Below are positions 16,742-25,539 of a stretch of DNA of 46,464 nt, piece by piece. Origin of the DNA: an uncultured Clostridia bacterium (GTDB taxonomy: Bacteria; Bacillota; Clostridia; Oscillospirales; Acutalibacteraceae); the NCBI GenBank assembly GCA_947632045.1, contig CANRNQ010000019.1:1-46464 (forward strand). The letters run 5' to 3'. The notes under the pieces are model-generated. The model saw only the letters and a program-made list of their open reading frames with translations, was not told the DNA's origin and did no database searches. Numbering within the stretch: the first letter of the stretch is position 1; each line of letters opens with the position of its first letter. The translations under genes and the position numbers were made by a program.

Positions 16742-17146
16742 ATGTCAGTTAATTTAGTGTTTTTATTGGCCGCCGCGGCCATACTTGTGCTCGCGCTTGT
16801 GTTCTGCGTTGTAAACAAGCCGCGAAAGCCGCTGTTTACGGGCACTACGCTTATAATTTTGCTGCTCTTTCTTTTTGCAACGGAAATGATAAATATGGGG
16901 CTGTCTACGCCGACCGTAATAATGCTCCCACAGGGATTTGTGAGCGCCTTGGCGGGCTTTTTGACGGCTCAGTCCATGCCGACTACGGCTCAGCTTGAGC
17001 AGGCGTTCGCGGTGTATATGTATATAGACGTCGCGCTCATAGTCATATGCATAATTTCGCTGGTAATAGAGGTGCGCAGTATTTTCACAACCGCGCCGAA
17101 AAAGCCGGAGGAGCAGCAAAAGAAAAAGGAAGAAATAAAGGAATAA
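16742..17146 (+). CDS. Small membrane protein of unknown function
   Basis: A 134-residue protein with three clear hydrophobic segments at about residues 4-25, 33-52 and 92-112, ending in a highly charged Lys/Glu-rich tail (residues 117-134), probably cytoplasmic. I recognise no family. It has a good ribosome site (GGAGGGGAG) and lies one base from ribF, so it is co-translated with it and with the Nudix gene. Nothing shows a direct link to riboflavin metabolism. Confidence 0.75.
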   Translation: MSVNLVFLLAAAAILVLALVFCVVNKPRKPLFTGTTLIILLLFLFATEMINMGLSTPTVIMLPQGFVSALAGFLTAQSMPTTAQLEQAFAVYMYIDVALIVICIISLVIEVRSIFTTAPKKPEEQQKKKEEIKE

Positions 17147-17147
17147 T

Positions 17148-18074
17148 ATGGAAATATACAGAGAGCTTGAAAAATCACACGAGAGGCTGTCGGTGGCGCT
17201 CGGCTTTTTTGACGGCCTACATTCGGGGCATATGAGCGTTATAAACGCCGCCGTGGCCGAGCGGGCAAAGGGAATGTCGCCGGCGGTGCTGACCTTTAGC
17301 GAAAGCCCGCAGGCAAAATTGAGCGGAGGCAAAATATCGCGGCTGATGACGAGAGAAAAAAGGCGCGAGCTGCTTAAGCGCGCGGGGATAGAGCGCCTGT
17401 ACGAGCTTGAATTTGACGAGGTGAGAAATCTCGGCGCGGAGGAATTTGTCGAGAAGGTCTTAAAAAACACCCTTGCCGCGAGCGCCGTTTACTGTGGCTT
17501 CAACTACCGCTTTGGGCGCTTTGGCGCGGGCGACGAGGGGCTGCTGCACAGACTGTGCTCGCGTCTTGATATAGCCGCCCACACTATGCCTCCGGTGATA
17601 TATAACGGCGAGCCGGTCAGCTCTACCCGCATAAGGGAGAGCCTTGAAAACGGAGATGTAAAAAGTGCAAATGAAATGCTCGCTCGGCGCTTTTCGTTTG
17701 ATTTTAAGGTCGGGCGCGGCAACCAAATAGGCAGAAAAATGGAAACGCCGACTATAAATCAGGTTTTCCCGAAGGATTTTATACTGCCGAGGTTCGGGGT
17801 TTACGCGACCTATGCCTCGATAGGAGGAAAAAAGCGTCCGGCGGTGACGAATATAGGCGTAAAGCCGACCGTCGGCAGCGAGCGTCCGCTTGCGGAAACG
17901 TGGATACTCGACGGCGACGCAGGCGACCTTTACGGCAGCTCGCCGGAGGTGGAGCTTGTTGAATTTATCAGGCCGGAGAAAAGGTTTTTAAATCTCGACG
18001 AGCTTCAAGCGGCGATAAAAAAAGACGGCGAGACGGCGAAAAATATTTTCAAAGCGGCCGGTCCGTCATTGTAA
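17148..18074 (+). CDS. ribF: Bifunctional riboflavin kinase/FAD synthetase
   Basis: A 308-residue enzyme that converts riboflavin to FMN and FMN to FAD. The N-terminal FAD-synthetase domain has the nucleotidyltransferase motif GFFDGLHSGH (about residues 19-28) and the later SSTRIRESL. The C-terminal riboflavin kinase domain (about 180-308) has TPTINQ and the Arg/Asn-rich KRPAVTNIGVKPTV. The start follows the stop of the membrane protein gene by one base, with AAGGAA upstream. No FMN riboswitch is visible ahead of the operon. Confidence 0.93.
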   Translation: MEIYRELEKSHERLSVALGFFDGLHSGHMSVINAAVAERAKGMSPAVLTFSESPQAKLSGGKISRLMTREKRRELLKRAGIERLYELEFDEVRNLGAEEFVEKVLKNTLAASAVYCGFNYRFGRFGAGDEGLLHRLCSRLDIAAHTMPPVIYNGEPVSSTRIRESLENGDVKSANEMLARRFSFDFKVGRGNQIGRKMETPTINQVFPKDFILPRFGVYATYASIGGKKRPAVTNIGVKPTVGSERPLAETWILDGDAGDLYGSSPEVELVEFIRPEKRFLNLDELQAAIKKDGETAKNIFKAAGPSL

Positions 18075-18097
18075 AAGAATGCGCCGTATGTTAAAAT
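18069..18097 (+). promoter_or_regulatory. Possible purL promoter
   Basis: TTGTAA at 18069-18074, a 17-base spacer and TAAAAT at 18092-18097, about 70 bases before the purL ATG. The -35 box overlaps the end of ribF and is weak. I see no purine riboswitch in the 93-base gap. Confidence 0.35.
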
Positions 18098-18167
18098 AAC
18101 AGCATAAAGCGACAAAACAAAACGGCAAGCGATAATCTAACCTAAACAAAGATCAGGGGGTAATAAA

Positions 18168-21100
18168 ATGTCAGACGTAACCAGAATTTTTGTTGAGAAA
18201 AAGGCGGGCTTCAATGTTGAAGCGAAGCAGATGCTTTGGGATCTGCGCCACAACCTCGGACTGAGGCAGATAGAGGGGCTGAGGCTTCTCAACAGATACG
18301 ACGTTTCGGGACTTTCTATGGAGCAGCTTGAAACGGCGAAGAGGACGGTGTTCTCCGAGCCAAATCAGGACAACGTGTACGACGAGAGCTTTTCATACGA
18401 CGAGGGTTCAAAGGTGTTCGCGATGGAGTATCTTCCGGGGCAGTACGACCAGCGGGCGGACAGCGCCGCTCAGTGCGCTCAGCTTTTGACTCAGCAGGAA
18501 AGGCCGAAGGTGCTAAGCGCGAGGGTAATAGTGCTGTCGGGCGATATATCGGACGACGACCTTGAAAAGGTAAAGAGCTACCTTGTGAATCCGGTCGAGT
18601 CGAGGGTAGCCTCGATGGAAAAGCCGGAAAGCCTCGACGTTCCCGTTACCATGCCTGAAAACGTAAAAAGGGTGGAGGGTTTTATAGCTTTTGACGAGGC
18701 GCAGATGAAGGAGTACTACGATTCAATGGGCTTTGCCATGACGCTGAGCGACCTTGAATTTTGCAGGGACTACTTTAAAAACGACGAGCGCCGCGACCCG
18801 ACCGTGACCGAGCTGAGGGTCATAGACACATACTGGTCGGATCACTGCCGCCACACGACCTTCCTGACAAGGCTTGAAAAGATAGAGATAGAAAAGGGAG
18901 CGCTGACGGGCGTAATAGAGGACGCGCTCAAGGCGTATTACGACGCGCGAAACGAGGTGTACGGCGAGAACTCGACAAGGGACGTATCGCTGATGGATAT
19001 GGCTCTTTGCGGAATGAAGCTGCTCAAAAAGAGGGGTATGATACCCGACCTTGACGAGAGCGAGGAGATAAACGCCTGCTCGATAGAGGCGCCGGTGACG
19101 ATAGACGGCAAAACCGAGCAGTGGCTCGTGCAGTTTAAAAACGAAACACACAATCACCCGACCGAGATTGAGCCCTTCGGCGGCGCGGCGACCTGCCTTG
19201 GCGGCGCGATAAGAGATCCGCTTTCGGGCAGAGCTTATGTATATCAAGCTATGCGCGTTACCGGCTCGGGCGACCCGACGATACCGTTTAAGGACACGAT
19301 GCACGGCAAGCTGCCCACAAGAAAGATAACCACCGGCGCAGCGGCGGGATACAGCTCATACGGCAACCAGATAGGACTTGCCACAGGCCAGGTAACCGAG
19401 CTTTACGATTCGGGCTACGCCGCAAAGAGAATGGAGATAGGAGCCGTAATAGGCGCTTCTCCAAAGGAAAATGTAGTAAGAGAGGTTCCCGCGCCCGGCG
19501 ACGTTATAGTCCTGCTCGGCGGGGCGACGGGGCGCGACGGCTGCGGAGGAGCCACAGGCTCGTCAAAGGCTCACACCGAGCAGTCGATAGAGACCTGCGG
19601 AGCGGAGGTTCAAAAGGGCAATCCCCCGACGGAGAGAAAGATACAGCGGCTGTTTAGAGATAAGAGGGTCGCGAATATGATAAAGCGATGCAACGACTTC
19701 GGCGCAGGCGGCGTATGCGTTGCGATAGGCGAGCTTGCAGACGGCTTGGATATAGACCTCGACAAGGTGACGAAAAAGTACGAGGGACTCGACGGCACGG
19801 AGCTTGCCATATCGGAGTCGCAGGAGAGAATGGCTGTCGTACTCGACAAGGGCGACGCAGAGGAATTTATCTCCCTCGCGAGAGGAGAAAACCTCGAGGC
19901 GACGGCGGTCGCCGTGGTGTCCGAGAACCCAAGGCTCACCATGAACTGGCGCGGCGACACTATTGTAAGCCTCAGCCGTGAATTTTTGAATACAAACGGC
20001 GTTACTCAGGTGGCGAGCGCATATATAACGGCTCCCGACGAGAACAACAGATACAGAACCGACGTTCCAAAGGTTCTCGAGGGTATGAGCGCAGAGGAGG
20101 CGTTTAAGGCGAATCTTACGCGCCTTGAGGTATGCTCGCAGATAGGCCTTGCCGAAAGATTTGACTCGAGCATCGGCGCGGCGACTGTAAATATGCCCTT
20201 CGGCGGCAAATACCAGCTCACGCCCAATGAAGCTATGGCGGCGAAGCTGCCGCTTGAAAAGGGAGAAACTGACGACGCGACCGCGATGAGCTTCGGCTAT
20301 ATACCCGGAACCTCCCGCTGGAGCCCGTTCCACGGCTCGGCCTACGCCGTTTTGGAGTCGATGTCAAAGCTGCTGGCGATAGGCGCGGACCCGCTAAAGG
20401 CAAGACTCACCTTCCAGGAATATTTTGAAAGATTGCACGACAAGCCTCAGCGCTGGGGTAAGCCCGCCGCCGCCCTGCTCGGAGCCATGACGGCGCAGAT
20501 AGAGATGGGCGTTCCGTCGATAGGCGGCAAGGACAGCATGAGCGGCTCGTTTGAACAGCTTGACGTTCCGCCGACTCTCGTAAGCTTCGCCGTGGCGATG
20601 ACCAAGGCTTCAAAGACCATATCCTCCGAATTTAAAAGAGCCGGCTCAAGGGTAATATATGTGCCTCTGCCGGAGGACGACAAAACCGCCATGCCGATTT
20701 GGGGTCATGTAAAGGAGATGTACCAAAGGGTACACGAGCTTATGGAGCAGGGCAGAGTGCTCAGCGCGGGCGTTGTCAAGGAGGGCGGCGCGGCCGCTCA
20801 GGTTTGCAAGATGTGCTTCGGCAACAAGCTCGGATTTAAATTCGACCACGAGCTGACAAAGCGGGAAATGTTCGCTCCACTCAGCGGCTCGCTCATACTT
20901 GAAATGGCGGACGACGGCGAGGCGGAAGGATTTTTGTATTACAACCTCGGCACGACAACAGAGGAGCCCGTGATAGACATAGTATCCGCAAGGCTTGACA
21001 TAGACGAGCTTATAGAGCTCTGGACGAGCAAGCTCGAAAAGGTGTTCCCGACAAAAGCGGAATGCCCGAGCATAACCGTGGACGCTCCGCTTTATACGCA

Positions 21101-21932
21101 GCGCAGCGTGAAGGCTCCGGCGATAAAGACCGCGAAGCCGACCGTGTTTATTCCGGTATTTCCGGGAACGAACTGCGAGGTCGACACCGCGAGGGCGTTT
21201 GAAAAGGCGGGCGCACAGCCGCAGCTTCTTATAGTAAAGAATTTAAAGCCCTCGGACATTGAGGAAACGATAGACGAGATGGAAAAGCTGATAAGGCGCT
21301 CGCAGATAATTATGTTCCCGGGCGGATTCAGCGGAGGAGATGAGCCGGAGGGCTCCGGTAAATTTATCGCGACCGCCTTCCGCAACCCGAGAATAGCTCA
21401 GGCTGTGACAGATTTGCTCGAGGCTCGCGACGGCCTTATGCTCGGCATATGCAACGGCTTCCAGGCGCTTATAAAGCTCGGACTTGTGCCCTTCGGCAAA
21501 ATAACCGACATAAAGGACGGCGACCCGACTCTTACGTTCAACACGATAGGCAGGCATATCTCGCATATGGCCTACACGAGGGTGACCTCCGTGAAATCGC
21601 CTTGGCTTTCGGGCGTAAACGCAGGCGATGTATTCGCCGTTCCGGTGTCGCACGGCGAGGGCCGCTTTGTCGCCGACGAGCAGACTGTGAGGGTTCTTTC
21701 TGAAAACGGCCAGATAGCGACTCAGTATGTAGACCTCGACGGAAACCCGAGCGGCGACATTCAGTGGAACCTGAACGGCTCGGTTTGCGCGATAGAGGGA
21801 ATAACGAGCCCCGACGGCAGGATTCTCGGCAAGATGGGACATTCCGAGAGAAAGGGCGAGAATTTGTATTCAAACGTCCCGTTTGCGAAGGATCAAAAGC
21901 TCTTTGAAAGCGGAGTTAATTATTTTAAATAA
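18168..21932 (+). CDS. purL: Phosphoribosylformylglycinamidine synthase, single-chain
   Basis: A 1254-residue enzyme of purine biosynthesis that converts FGAR, glutamine and ATP to FGAM. It is the long form in which the synthetase and glutaminase are one chain; many Bacillota use the split PurL/PurQ/PurS form instead. The synthetase half includes YWSDHCRHTTF and the glycine-rich metal and ATP site around NETHNHPTEIEPFGGAATC. The C-terminal class I glutaminase domain (about residues 985-1254) has the nucleophile Cys in GICNGFQ (about 1093) and the His-Glu pair in SHGEGRF. It stands alone, preceded by GGGGGT and a 9-base spacing. Confidence 0.96.
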   Translation: MSDVTRIFVEKKAGFNVEAKQMLWDLRHNLGLRQIEGLRLLNRYDVSGLSMEQLETAKRTVFSEPNQDNVYDESFSYDEGSKVFAMEYLPGQYDQRADSAAQCAQLLTQQERPKVLSARVIVLSGDISDDDLEKVKSYLVNPVESRVASMEKPESLDVPVTMPENVKRVEGFIAFDEAQMKEYYDSMGFAMTLSDLEFCRDYFKNDERRDPTVTELRVIDTYWSDHCRHTTFLTRLEKIEIEKGALTGVIEDALKAYYDARNEVYGENSTRDVSLMDMALCGMKLLKKRGMIPDLDESEEINACSIEAPVTIDGKTEQWLVQFKNETHNHPTEIEPFGGAATCLGGAIRDPLSGRAYVYQAMRVTGSGDPTIPFKDTMHGKLPTRKITTGAAAGYSSYGNQIGLATGQVTELYDSGYAAKRMEIGAVIGASPKENVVREVPAPGDVIVLLGGATGRDGCGGATGSSKAHTEQSIETCGAEVQKGNPPTERKIQRLFRDKRVANMIKRCNDFGAGGVCVAIGELADGLDIDLDKVTKKYEGLDGTELAISESQERMAVVLDKGDAEEFISLARGENLEATAVAVVSENPRLTMNWRGDTIVSLSREFLNTNGVTQVASAYITAPDENNRYRTDVPKVLEGMSAEEAFKANLTRLEVCSQIGLAERFDSSIGAATVNMPFGGKYQLTPNEAMAAKLPLEKGETDDATAMSFGYIPGTSRWSPFHGSAYAVLESMSKLLAIGADPLKARLTFQEYFERLHDKPQRWGKPAAALLGAMTAQIEMGVPSIGGKDSMSGSFEQLDVPPTLVSFAVAMTKASKTISSEFKRAGSRVIYVPLPEDDKTAMPIWGHVKEMYQRVHELMEQGRVLSAGVVKEGGAAAQVCKMCFGNKLGFKFDHELTKREMFAPLSGSLILEMADDGEAEGFLYYNLGTTTEEPVIDIVSARLDIDELIELWTSKLEKVFPTKAECPSITVDAPLYTQRSVKAPAIKTAKPTVFIPVFPGTNCEVDTARAFEKAGAQPQLLIVKNLKPSDIEETIDEMEKLIRRSQIIMFPGGFSGGDEPEGSGKFIATAFRNPRIAQAVTDLLEARDGLMLGICNGFQALIKLGLVPFGKITDIKDGDPTLTFNTIGRHISHMAYTRVTSVKSPWLSGVNAGDVFAVPVSHGEGRFVADEQTVRVLSENGQIATQYVDLDGNPSGDIQWNLNGSVCAIEGITSPDGRILGKMGHSERKGENLYSNVPFAKDQKLFESGVNYFK

Positions 21933-21960
21933 TTTTGGCCCGCGGCCTTATAATTAAAAC

Positions 21961-22045
21961 GGGGGAACCGGCGTTCTCCCTGCAAATAAAAAAGATATAA
22001 ACCAGCAGCCGTGTCGGCGCAAGTCGGCACGGCTGCGGTCGGCGA
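21961..22045 (+). repeat. Partial copy of the dispersed repeat
   Basis: Starts with the central GGGGGAACCGGCGTTCTCCCTGCA palindrome in shortened form and ends with the right-end hairpin. The hairpin has an 11-bp stem (22006-22016 with 22025-22035, one G-U pair) around the invariant loop GCGCAAGT at 22017-22024, then GCGGTCGGCGA. It lies between purL and the next lipoprotein gene. Confidence 0.75.
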
Positions 22046-22149
22046 AGCTGAAAATAGTTTTAAAGGGGAACAGATTAAATATTAAGCATCGGCCGTGCCG
22101 CTTATGGCGGCGGCAATATTACAAGCGGCTTAAAAGGAGATTGATAAAA

Positions 22150-23532
22150 ATGAAAAGGATTACAATTTTACTCTTAGCAGCCGGTATGTTGCTTTTAACG
22201 TCCTGTGGGGGAAATAATAGCGCGGATAGCTCAAAGCAGGAAAACAGTGAGCTCTCAAGCGTGGAGTCCGTGGCAAAGACCGAGTCTGGGGCTGAATCAA
22301 AGAATGAAAATGACAATTATTCCGACTTCAATAAAGCAAGCGGTTATGAAGCGAAGCTTAAAGCTCTTAAAGCGCTTTGGGAGAATAGCGACGGACAGAA
22401 CAAAGCGGAGGTCATGCAGGAGGGCTGGAAGTGGTTTAGAAGCAATCTTGACGAGGAAATCGGCAATTGGATAAAGGACTGGAACGGCAAGGAAGCGGGT
22501 AAGTATATAACAAGCTGCAACAATAAATTAGACCGGCTCATTAAGGACGCGATGTCAATAGGGCTTACGATAAACAAGCAGACCTATATTAATAGGCTAC
22601 AGTCGAAGATAGCGACTAATTCGGACTCATCTAATCAGTCGTCGCAGTCAAACAATTCAAGCACGAAAAGCGGCAGTACTTCATCGTCTGCGGCCGCATC
22701 AGGCAATAATAGCGGCGGGACTGTCGCCTTAGTTGATCAAGGTTCAAACAACACGTCTTCAAGCAACACCTCGACAAACAACGGCGGCGTGACGAACAAC
22801 ATACCGTCGTCAAACAACGGTGGAAGCAGCAATTCACAGTCAAATGGCGGTGGAAACTCAACTAGCAGTAAACCGAGCTCTTCAAGTTCAAAACCATCGA
22901 GCAGTAGTAAACCGTCAAATAACAACAATAACAACAATAGCAGTACTAAACCTAGTTCTTCAAGTTCAAACAACACTACCAGTAGCAAGCCGTCGAACAA
23001 CAATAACAACCAGACCTGGCATACCGCCTGGGGAACGAGACCGTATGAGTTCCAAAGCGTGATGACGATGCAAGTCAGAATATGCTATTATCAACATTGG
23101 GACAGGTATGGCAATGTATGGTTTGACAAGGACAAGAACAACAATTCTGGAAAGGGAAAGTACATTTATTATGCAAATTGTTGCACTATGAATATACAGG
23201 AGAATCTTCTTTATTTTGGCAATGGTAGGTGGGGAAACAGCAATTTAAAGATGTATTGGACGGAAGACGGTAGTTATAACAATAATAATGGCAAACGTCC
23301 ATCATCTTGGGGAAACCCGACTCATGTTAATGTTTATGACAATTTTCCTTCTGACATGATAAATGATAACTTTGGAGACGTAATTTGGAGTAGCATGAAT
23401 GATGCTATTGATTTAGACATTGGTTCATTTGAGATTTTATGGGAAGATTATTACGCAAATCCAGAAGCCGTACAAAAATCAATATTGAATGGAACATATG
23501 AGTTCCCATATAGCCCGTATGTTGGCAAATGA
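22150..23532 (+). CDS. Lipoprotein with long Ser/Asn/Pro-Lys linker and C-terminal Trp-rich domain
   Basis: A 460-residue surface lipoprotein. The signal peptide ends in the lipobox LLTSC at about residue 18. A helical, charged domain follows (about 45-155), then a ~130-residue low-complexity linker of Ser, Asn and Gly with repeated Lys-Pro-Ser units (about 157-287). The C-terminal domain (about 290-460) is rich in Trp, Tyr and Asn and looks globular. I recognise no family. The linker probably spans the cell wall and displays the C-terminal domain, which is inference. AAGGAG 10 bases upstream sets the ATG at 22150. The C-terminal third is AT-richer than the first part. Confidence 0.82.
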   Translation: MKRITILLLAAGMLLLTSCGGNNSADSSKQENSELSSVESVAKTESGAESKNENDNYSDFNKASGYEAKLKALKALWENSDGQNKAEVMQEGWKWFRSNLDEEIGNWIKDWNGKEAGKYITSCNNKLDRLIKDAMSIGLTINKQTYINRLQSKIATNSDSSNQSSQSNNSSTKSGSTSSSAAASGNNSGGTVALVDQGSNNTSSSNTSTNNGGVTNNIPSSNNGGSSNSQSNGGGNSTSSKPSSSSSKPSSSSKPSNNNNNNNSSTKPSSSSSNNTTSSKPSNNNNNQTWHTAWGTRPYEFQSVMTMQVRICYYQHWDRYGNVWFDKDKNNNSGKGKYIYYANCCTMNIQENLLYFGNGRWGNSNLKMYWTEDGSYNNNNGKRPSSWGNPTHVNVYDNFPSDMINDNFGDVIWSSMNDAIDLDIGSFEILWEDYYANPEAVQKSILNGTYEFPYSPYVGK

Positions 23533-23588
23533 GTAAACGCAAATATTTGAATATAAGATGAATTTAGGAAGAATTTAGGAAGAATATT

Positions 23589-24023
23589 ATGAGATACGGC
23601 TTGATATATTTGATAGTCCGAGATTTTGAAAAATCCGTTTCCTTTTATGAAAAGCTGCTTGATATGAAGGTGAGCGCCGTTAATGAAGGCCACTTCGCTC
23701 TGTTTAACAACGACGGCTTGAACATAGGAATAATGAACGGATATTTCGACAGCGGACATCTGACGGAGGTTACAAAAAATGGGGAGTATTTCCCCTATTA
23801 TGACGATATGGACGGCATAGCCGACGGCGACAATTCGAGAAAGATTTTTATCAATCTCTGCGTTTCGGATTTGCGCGCGGAATATGAGAGAATATTATCT
23901 TTAAATATTGCCGATGAGCTTACTCCGATTCGATTTATGGAGTACGTTTCTCCGTATTGGTACTTTACGTTTAAAGATCCCGACGGGAATCCGATAGAGA
24001 TAACAGGAGAATACTCTGAGTAG
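23589..24023 (+). CDS. VOC-superfamily (glyoxalase/bleomycin-resistance-like) protein
   Basis: A 144-residue protein with the paired beta-alpha-beta-beta-beta modules of the vicinal oxygen chelate fold. The N-terminal module starts RYGLIYLIVRDFEKSVSFYEKLL and the C-terminal module ends with the metal-ligand Glu in PDGNPIEI. The first usual His ligand is not present (Tyr/Leu in its place), so metal binding and activity are uncertain. Such proteins range from glyoxalases to antibiotic-binding proteins. It lies 56 bases after the lipoprotein and is preceded by a repeated GAATTTAGGAA element that may supply the ribosome site. Confidence 0.78.
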   Translation: MRYGLIYLIVRDFEKSVSFYEKLLDMKVSAVNEGHFALFNNDGLNIGIMNGYFDSGHLTEVTKNGEYFPYYDDMDGIADGDNSRKIFINLCVSDLRAEYERILSLNIADELTPIRFMEYVSPYWYFTFKDPDGNPIEITGEYSE

Positions 24024-24060
24024 GCTTAACGGCAAGGGGGCGGTATGTTTCCCGTGCTCT

Positions 24061-24391
24061 CGCCGACCGCAGCTTTACCGACTTGCGCCGGTAAAGCTGC
24101 TGCTTAATATTTTGTTTTATTGCAGGGGGAACCGGCGTTCCCCCTGCACCCCCAGCCTCTCGCGCAAGGCTTTATTTGCAATTTACCCGCCTGCTCCGTT
24201 CCAAAGCCCCGGCCTTTTGCACAGGTCTTTTCTTAATTGAGCCTTGTGCTTATAAATTAGCCTCACCGCAAAGAGCGGCGCTAAAACAAATCTTTGAGAG
24301 AGCAAAGGGGGCTTACGGGGGAGCGCCAGATCCCCCGTATAAAACCTAATTTTTAACCAGCAGGCCGTGCCGGCGCAAGTCGGCGCGACTG
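24061..24391. repeat. MITE-like repeat, copy 1
   Basis: About 330 bp, nearly identical to copy 2 at 25050-25387. The left end is CGCCGACCGC followed by a 12-bp perfect hairpin (24069-24080 with 24089-24100) with loop ACTTGCGC. The central palindrome is GGGGGAACCGGCGTTCCCCC. The right end is the inverted version with loop GCGCAAGT at 24373-24380, but here it breaks off after GCGCGACTG and lacks the terminal CGGTCGGCGA. There is no transposase or convincing ORF inside. Together with its flanks it fills most of the 465-base gap 24024-24488. Confidence 0.8.
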
Positions 24392-24488
24392 AAAAATAGT
24401 TTCAAAGGGGAACACAGGGGGAACCGGCGTTCCCCTGCACCAAAAGCAGACTGCCGGATAATTATAAAACGGTTTAGGGAGGAAGAAA

Positions 24489-25019
24489 ATGCTTTATTTA
24501 AGACAGTATAAAAGGGACGACGCAAAAGTCATAGTTAATTGGTTCGAAAGCGAAACCGAGTTCAGAAAATGGTCCTCCGACAGGTTTGATTCATATCCGA
24601 TAACACAGGAGGATATGAATTATAAATATATTGACTGCAACGGCGACTGCGCCGAAAAGGATAACTTTTATCCAATGACAGCCTGCGATGACGACGGCAT
24701 AGTCGGGCACTTTATACTGCGCTACGTCGACGGCGACCCGAGGGTTCTGCGCATAGGCTTCGTCGTTGTTGACAATAAGAGAAGGGGCATGGGATACGGC
24801 ACTCAGATGATAAAGCTCGCGCTTGATTATATATTTAGGATAGCCGGAGCGAAAAAAGCGACGATAGGCGTGTTTGACAATAATCCCTCGGCTCATGGCT
24901 GCTATAAATCCGCAGGCTTTAAGGACGTTTCGTACGGCAAAGCTTGGGAGTTTAACGGCGAGAATTGGAGAGTTATAGAGATGGAGATGCACAGAGAGGA
25001 ATATTTTAGGGGAAACTGA
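24489..25019 (+). CDS. GNAT-family N-acetyltransferase
   Basis: A 176-residue GNAT acyltransferase that would transfer an acetyl group from acetyl-CoA to an amine. The acetyl-CoA pyrophosphate-binding motif A appears as RRGMGYGTQMIKLAL (about residues 98-112), followed by motif B around NNPSAHGCYKSAGF. The overall pattern resembles RimJ/RimL and aminoglycoside or polyamine acetyltransferases, but the substrate cannot be told. A clear GGGAGG precedes the ATG. The gene is bracketed by two near-identical repeat copies (24061-24391 and 25050-25387), so it may have been moved or duplicated as a unit. Confidence 0.88.
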   Translation: MLYLRQYKRDDAKVIVNWFESETEFRKWSSDRFDSYPITQEDMNYKYIDCNGDCAEKDNFYPMTACDDDGIVGHFILRYVDGDPRVLRIGFVVVDNKRRGMGYGTQMIKLALDYIFRIAGAKKATIGVFDNNPSAHGCYKSAGFKDVSYGKAWEFNGENWRVIEMEMHREEYFRGN

Positions 25020-25049
25020 TGTTTCCCCCTAAAACCTCCATGCTCCTGT

Positions 25050-25387
25050 TGACCGCAGCTTTACCGACTTGCGCCGGTAAAGCTGCTGCTTAATATTTTG
25101 TTTTATTGCAGGGGGAACCGGCGCTTCCCCTGCACCCCCAGCCTCTCGCGCAAGGCTTTATTTGCAATTTACCCGCTTGCTCCGTTCCAAAGCTCCGGCC
25201 TTTTGCGCAGGGTTTTTTCTTAATTGAGCCTTGTGCTTATAAATTAGCCTCATCACAGAGAGCGGCGCTAAAACAAATCTTTGAGAGAGCAAAGGGGGCT
25301 TACGGGGGAGCGCTAGCTCCCCCGTATAAAACCTAATTTTTAACCAGCAGCCGTGCCGGCGCAAGTCGGCGCGGCTGCGGTCGGCGA
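25050..25387. repeat. MITE-like repeat, copy 2 (complete)
   Basis: About 338 bp with both ends intact. The left end GACCGCAGC has a 12-bp hairpin with loop ACTTGCGC (25067-25074); the right end AGCCGTGCCG, loop GCGCAAGT (25359-25366), CGGCGCGGCT then GCGGTCGGCGA. The two ends are inverted repeats of about 45 bp. The interior matches copy 1 almost base for base, with scattered substitutions. There is no transposase, so it would need a helper in trans if mobile. Confidence 0.82.
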
Positions 25388-25408
25388 GAGCTTCGCCAAA
25401 ATATATCG

Positions 25409-25490
25409 TTGCCGATAAACAAACAATACTGTTGTTTGTTTATCGGCAATGCAAAAGCTCCGCGCGGAAACGCGCGGAGCTTTTGCATTG
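25409..25490. terminator. Two tandem perfect hairpins, likely bidirectional terminator
   Basis: The first hairpin is an 18-bp perfect stem (25409-25426 with 25432-25449, loop TACTG). The second is a 19-bp perfect stem (25447-25465 with 25472-25490, loop GGAAAC) whose arms include AAAAGCTCCGCGC/GCGCGGAGCTTTT. The two share the CAA at 25447-25449, so only one can form fully. They sit between convergent genes (GNAT on plus, lipoprotein on minus). The A4/T4 tracts of the second fit a two-way terminator. Confidence 0.6.
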
Positions 25491-25539
25491 ATTGTCAAAG
25501 GGGAAAAATATTAGGAAAATTCATATTAATTGCGACGGA

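Noticed and set aside
18075-18167. Purine riboswitch or PurR box ahead of purL
   Set aside because: No three-way junction and no PurBox-like inverted repeat could be found in this 93-base gap.
24061-25387. Insertion sequence carrying a transposase
   Set aside because: The two repeats have inverted ends but no internal ORF, and the gene between them is a GNAT enzyme, not a transposase.
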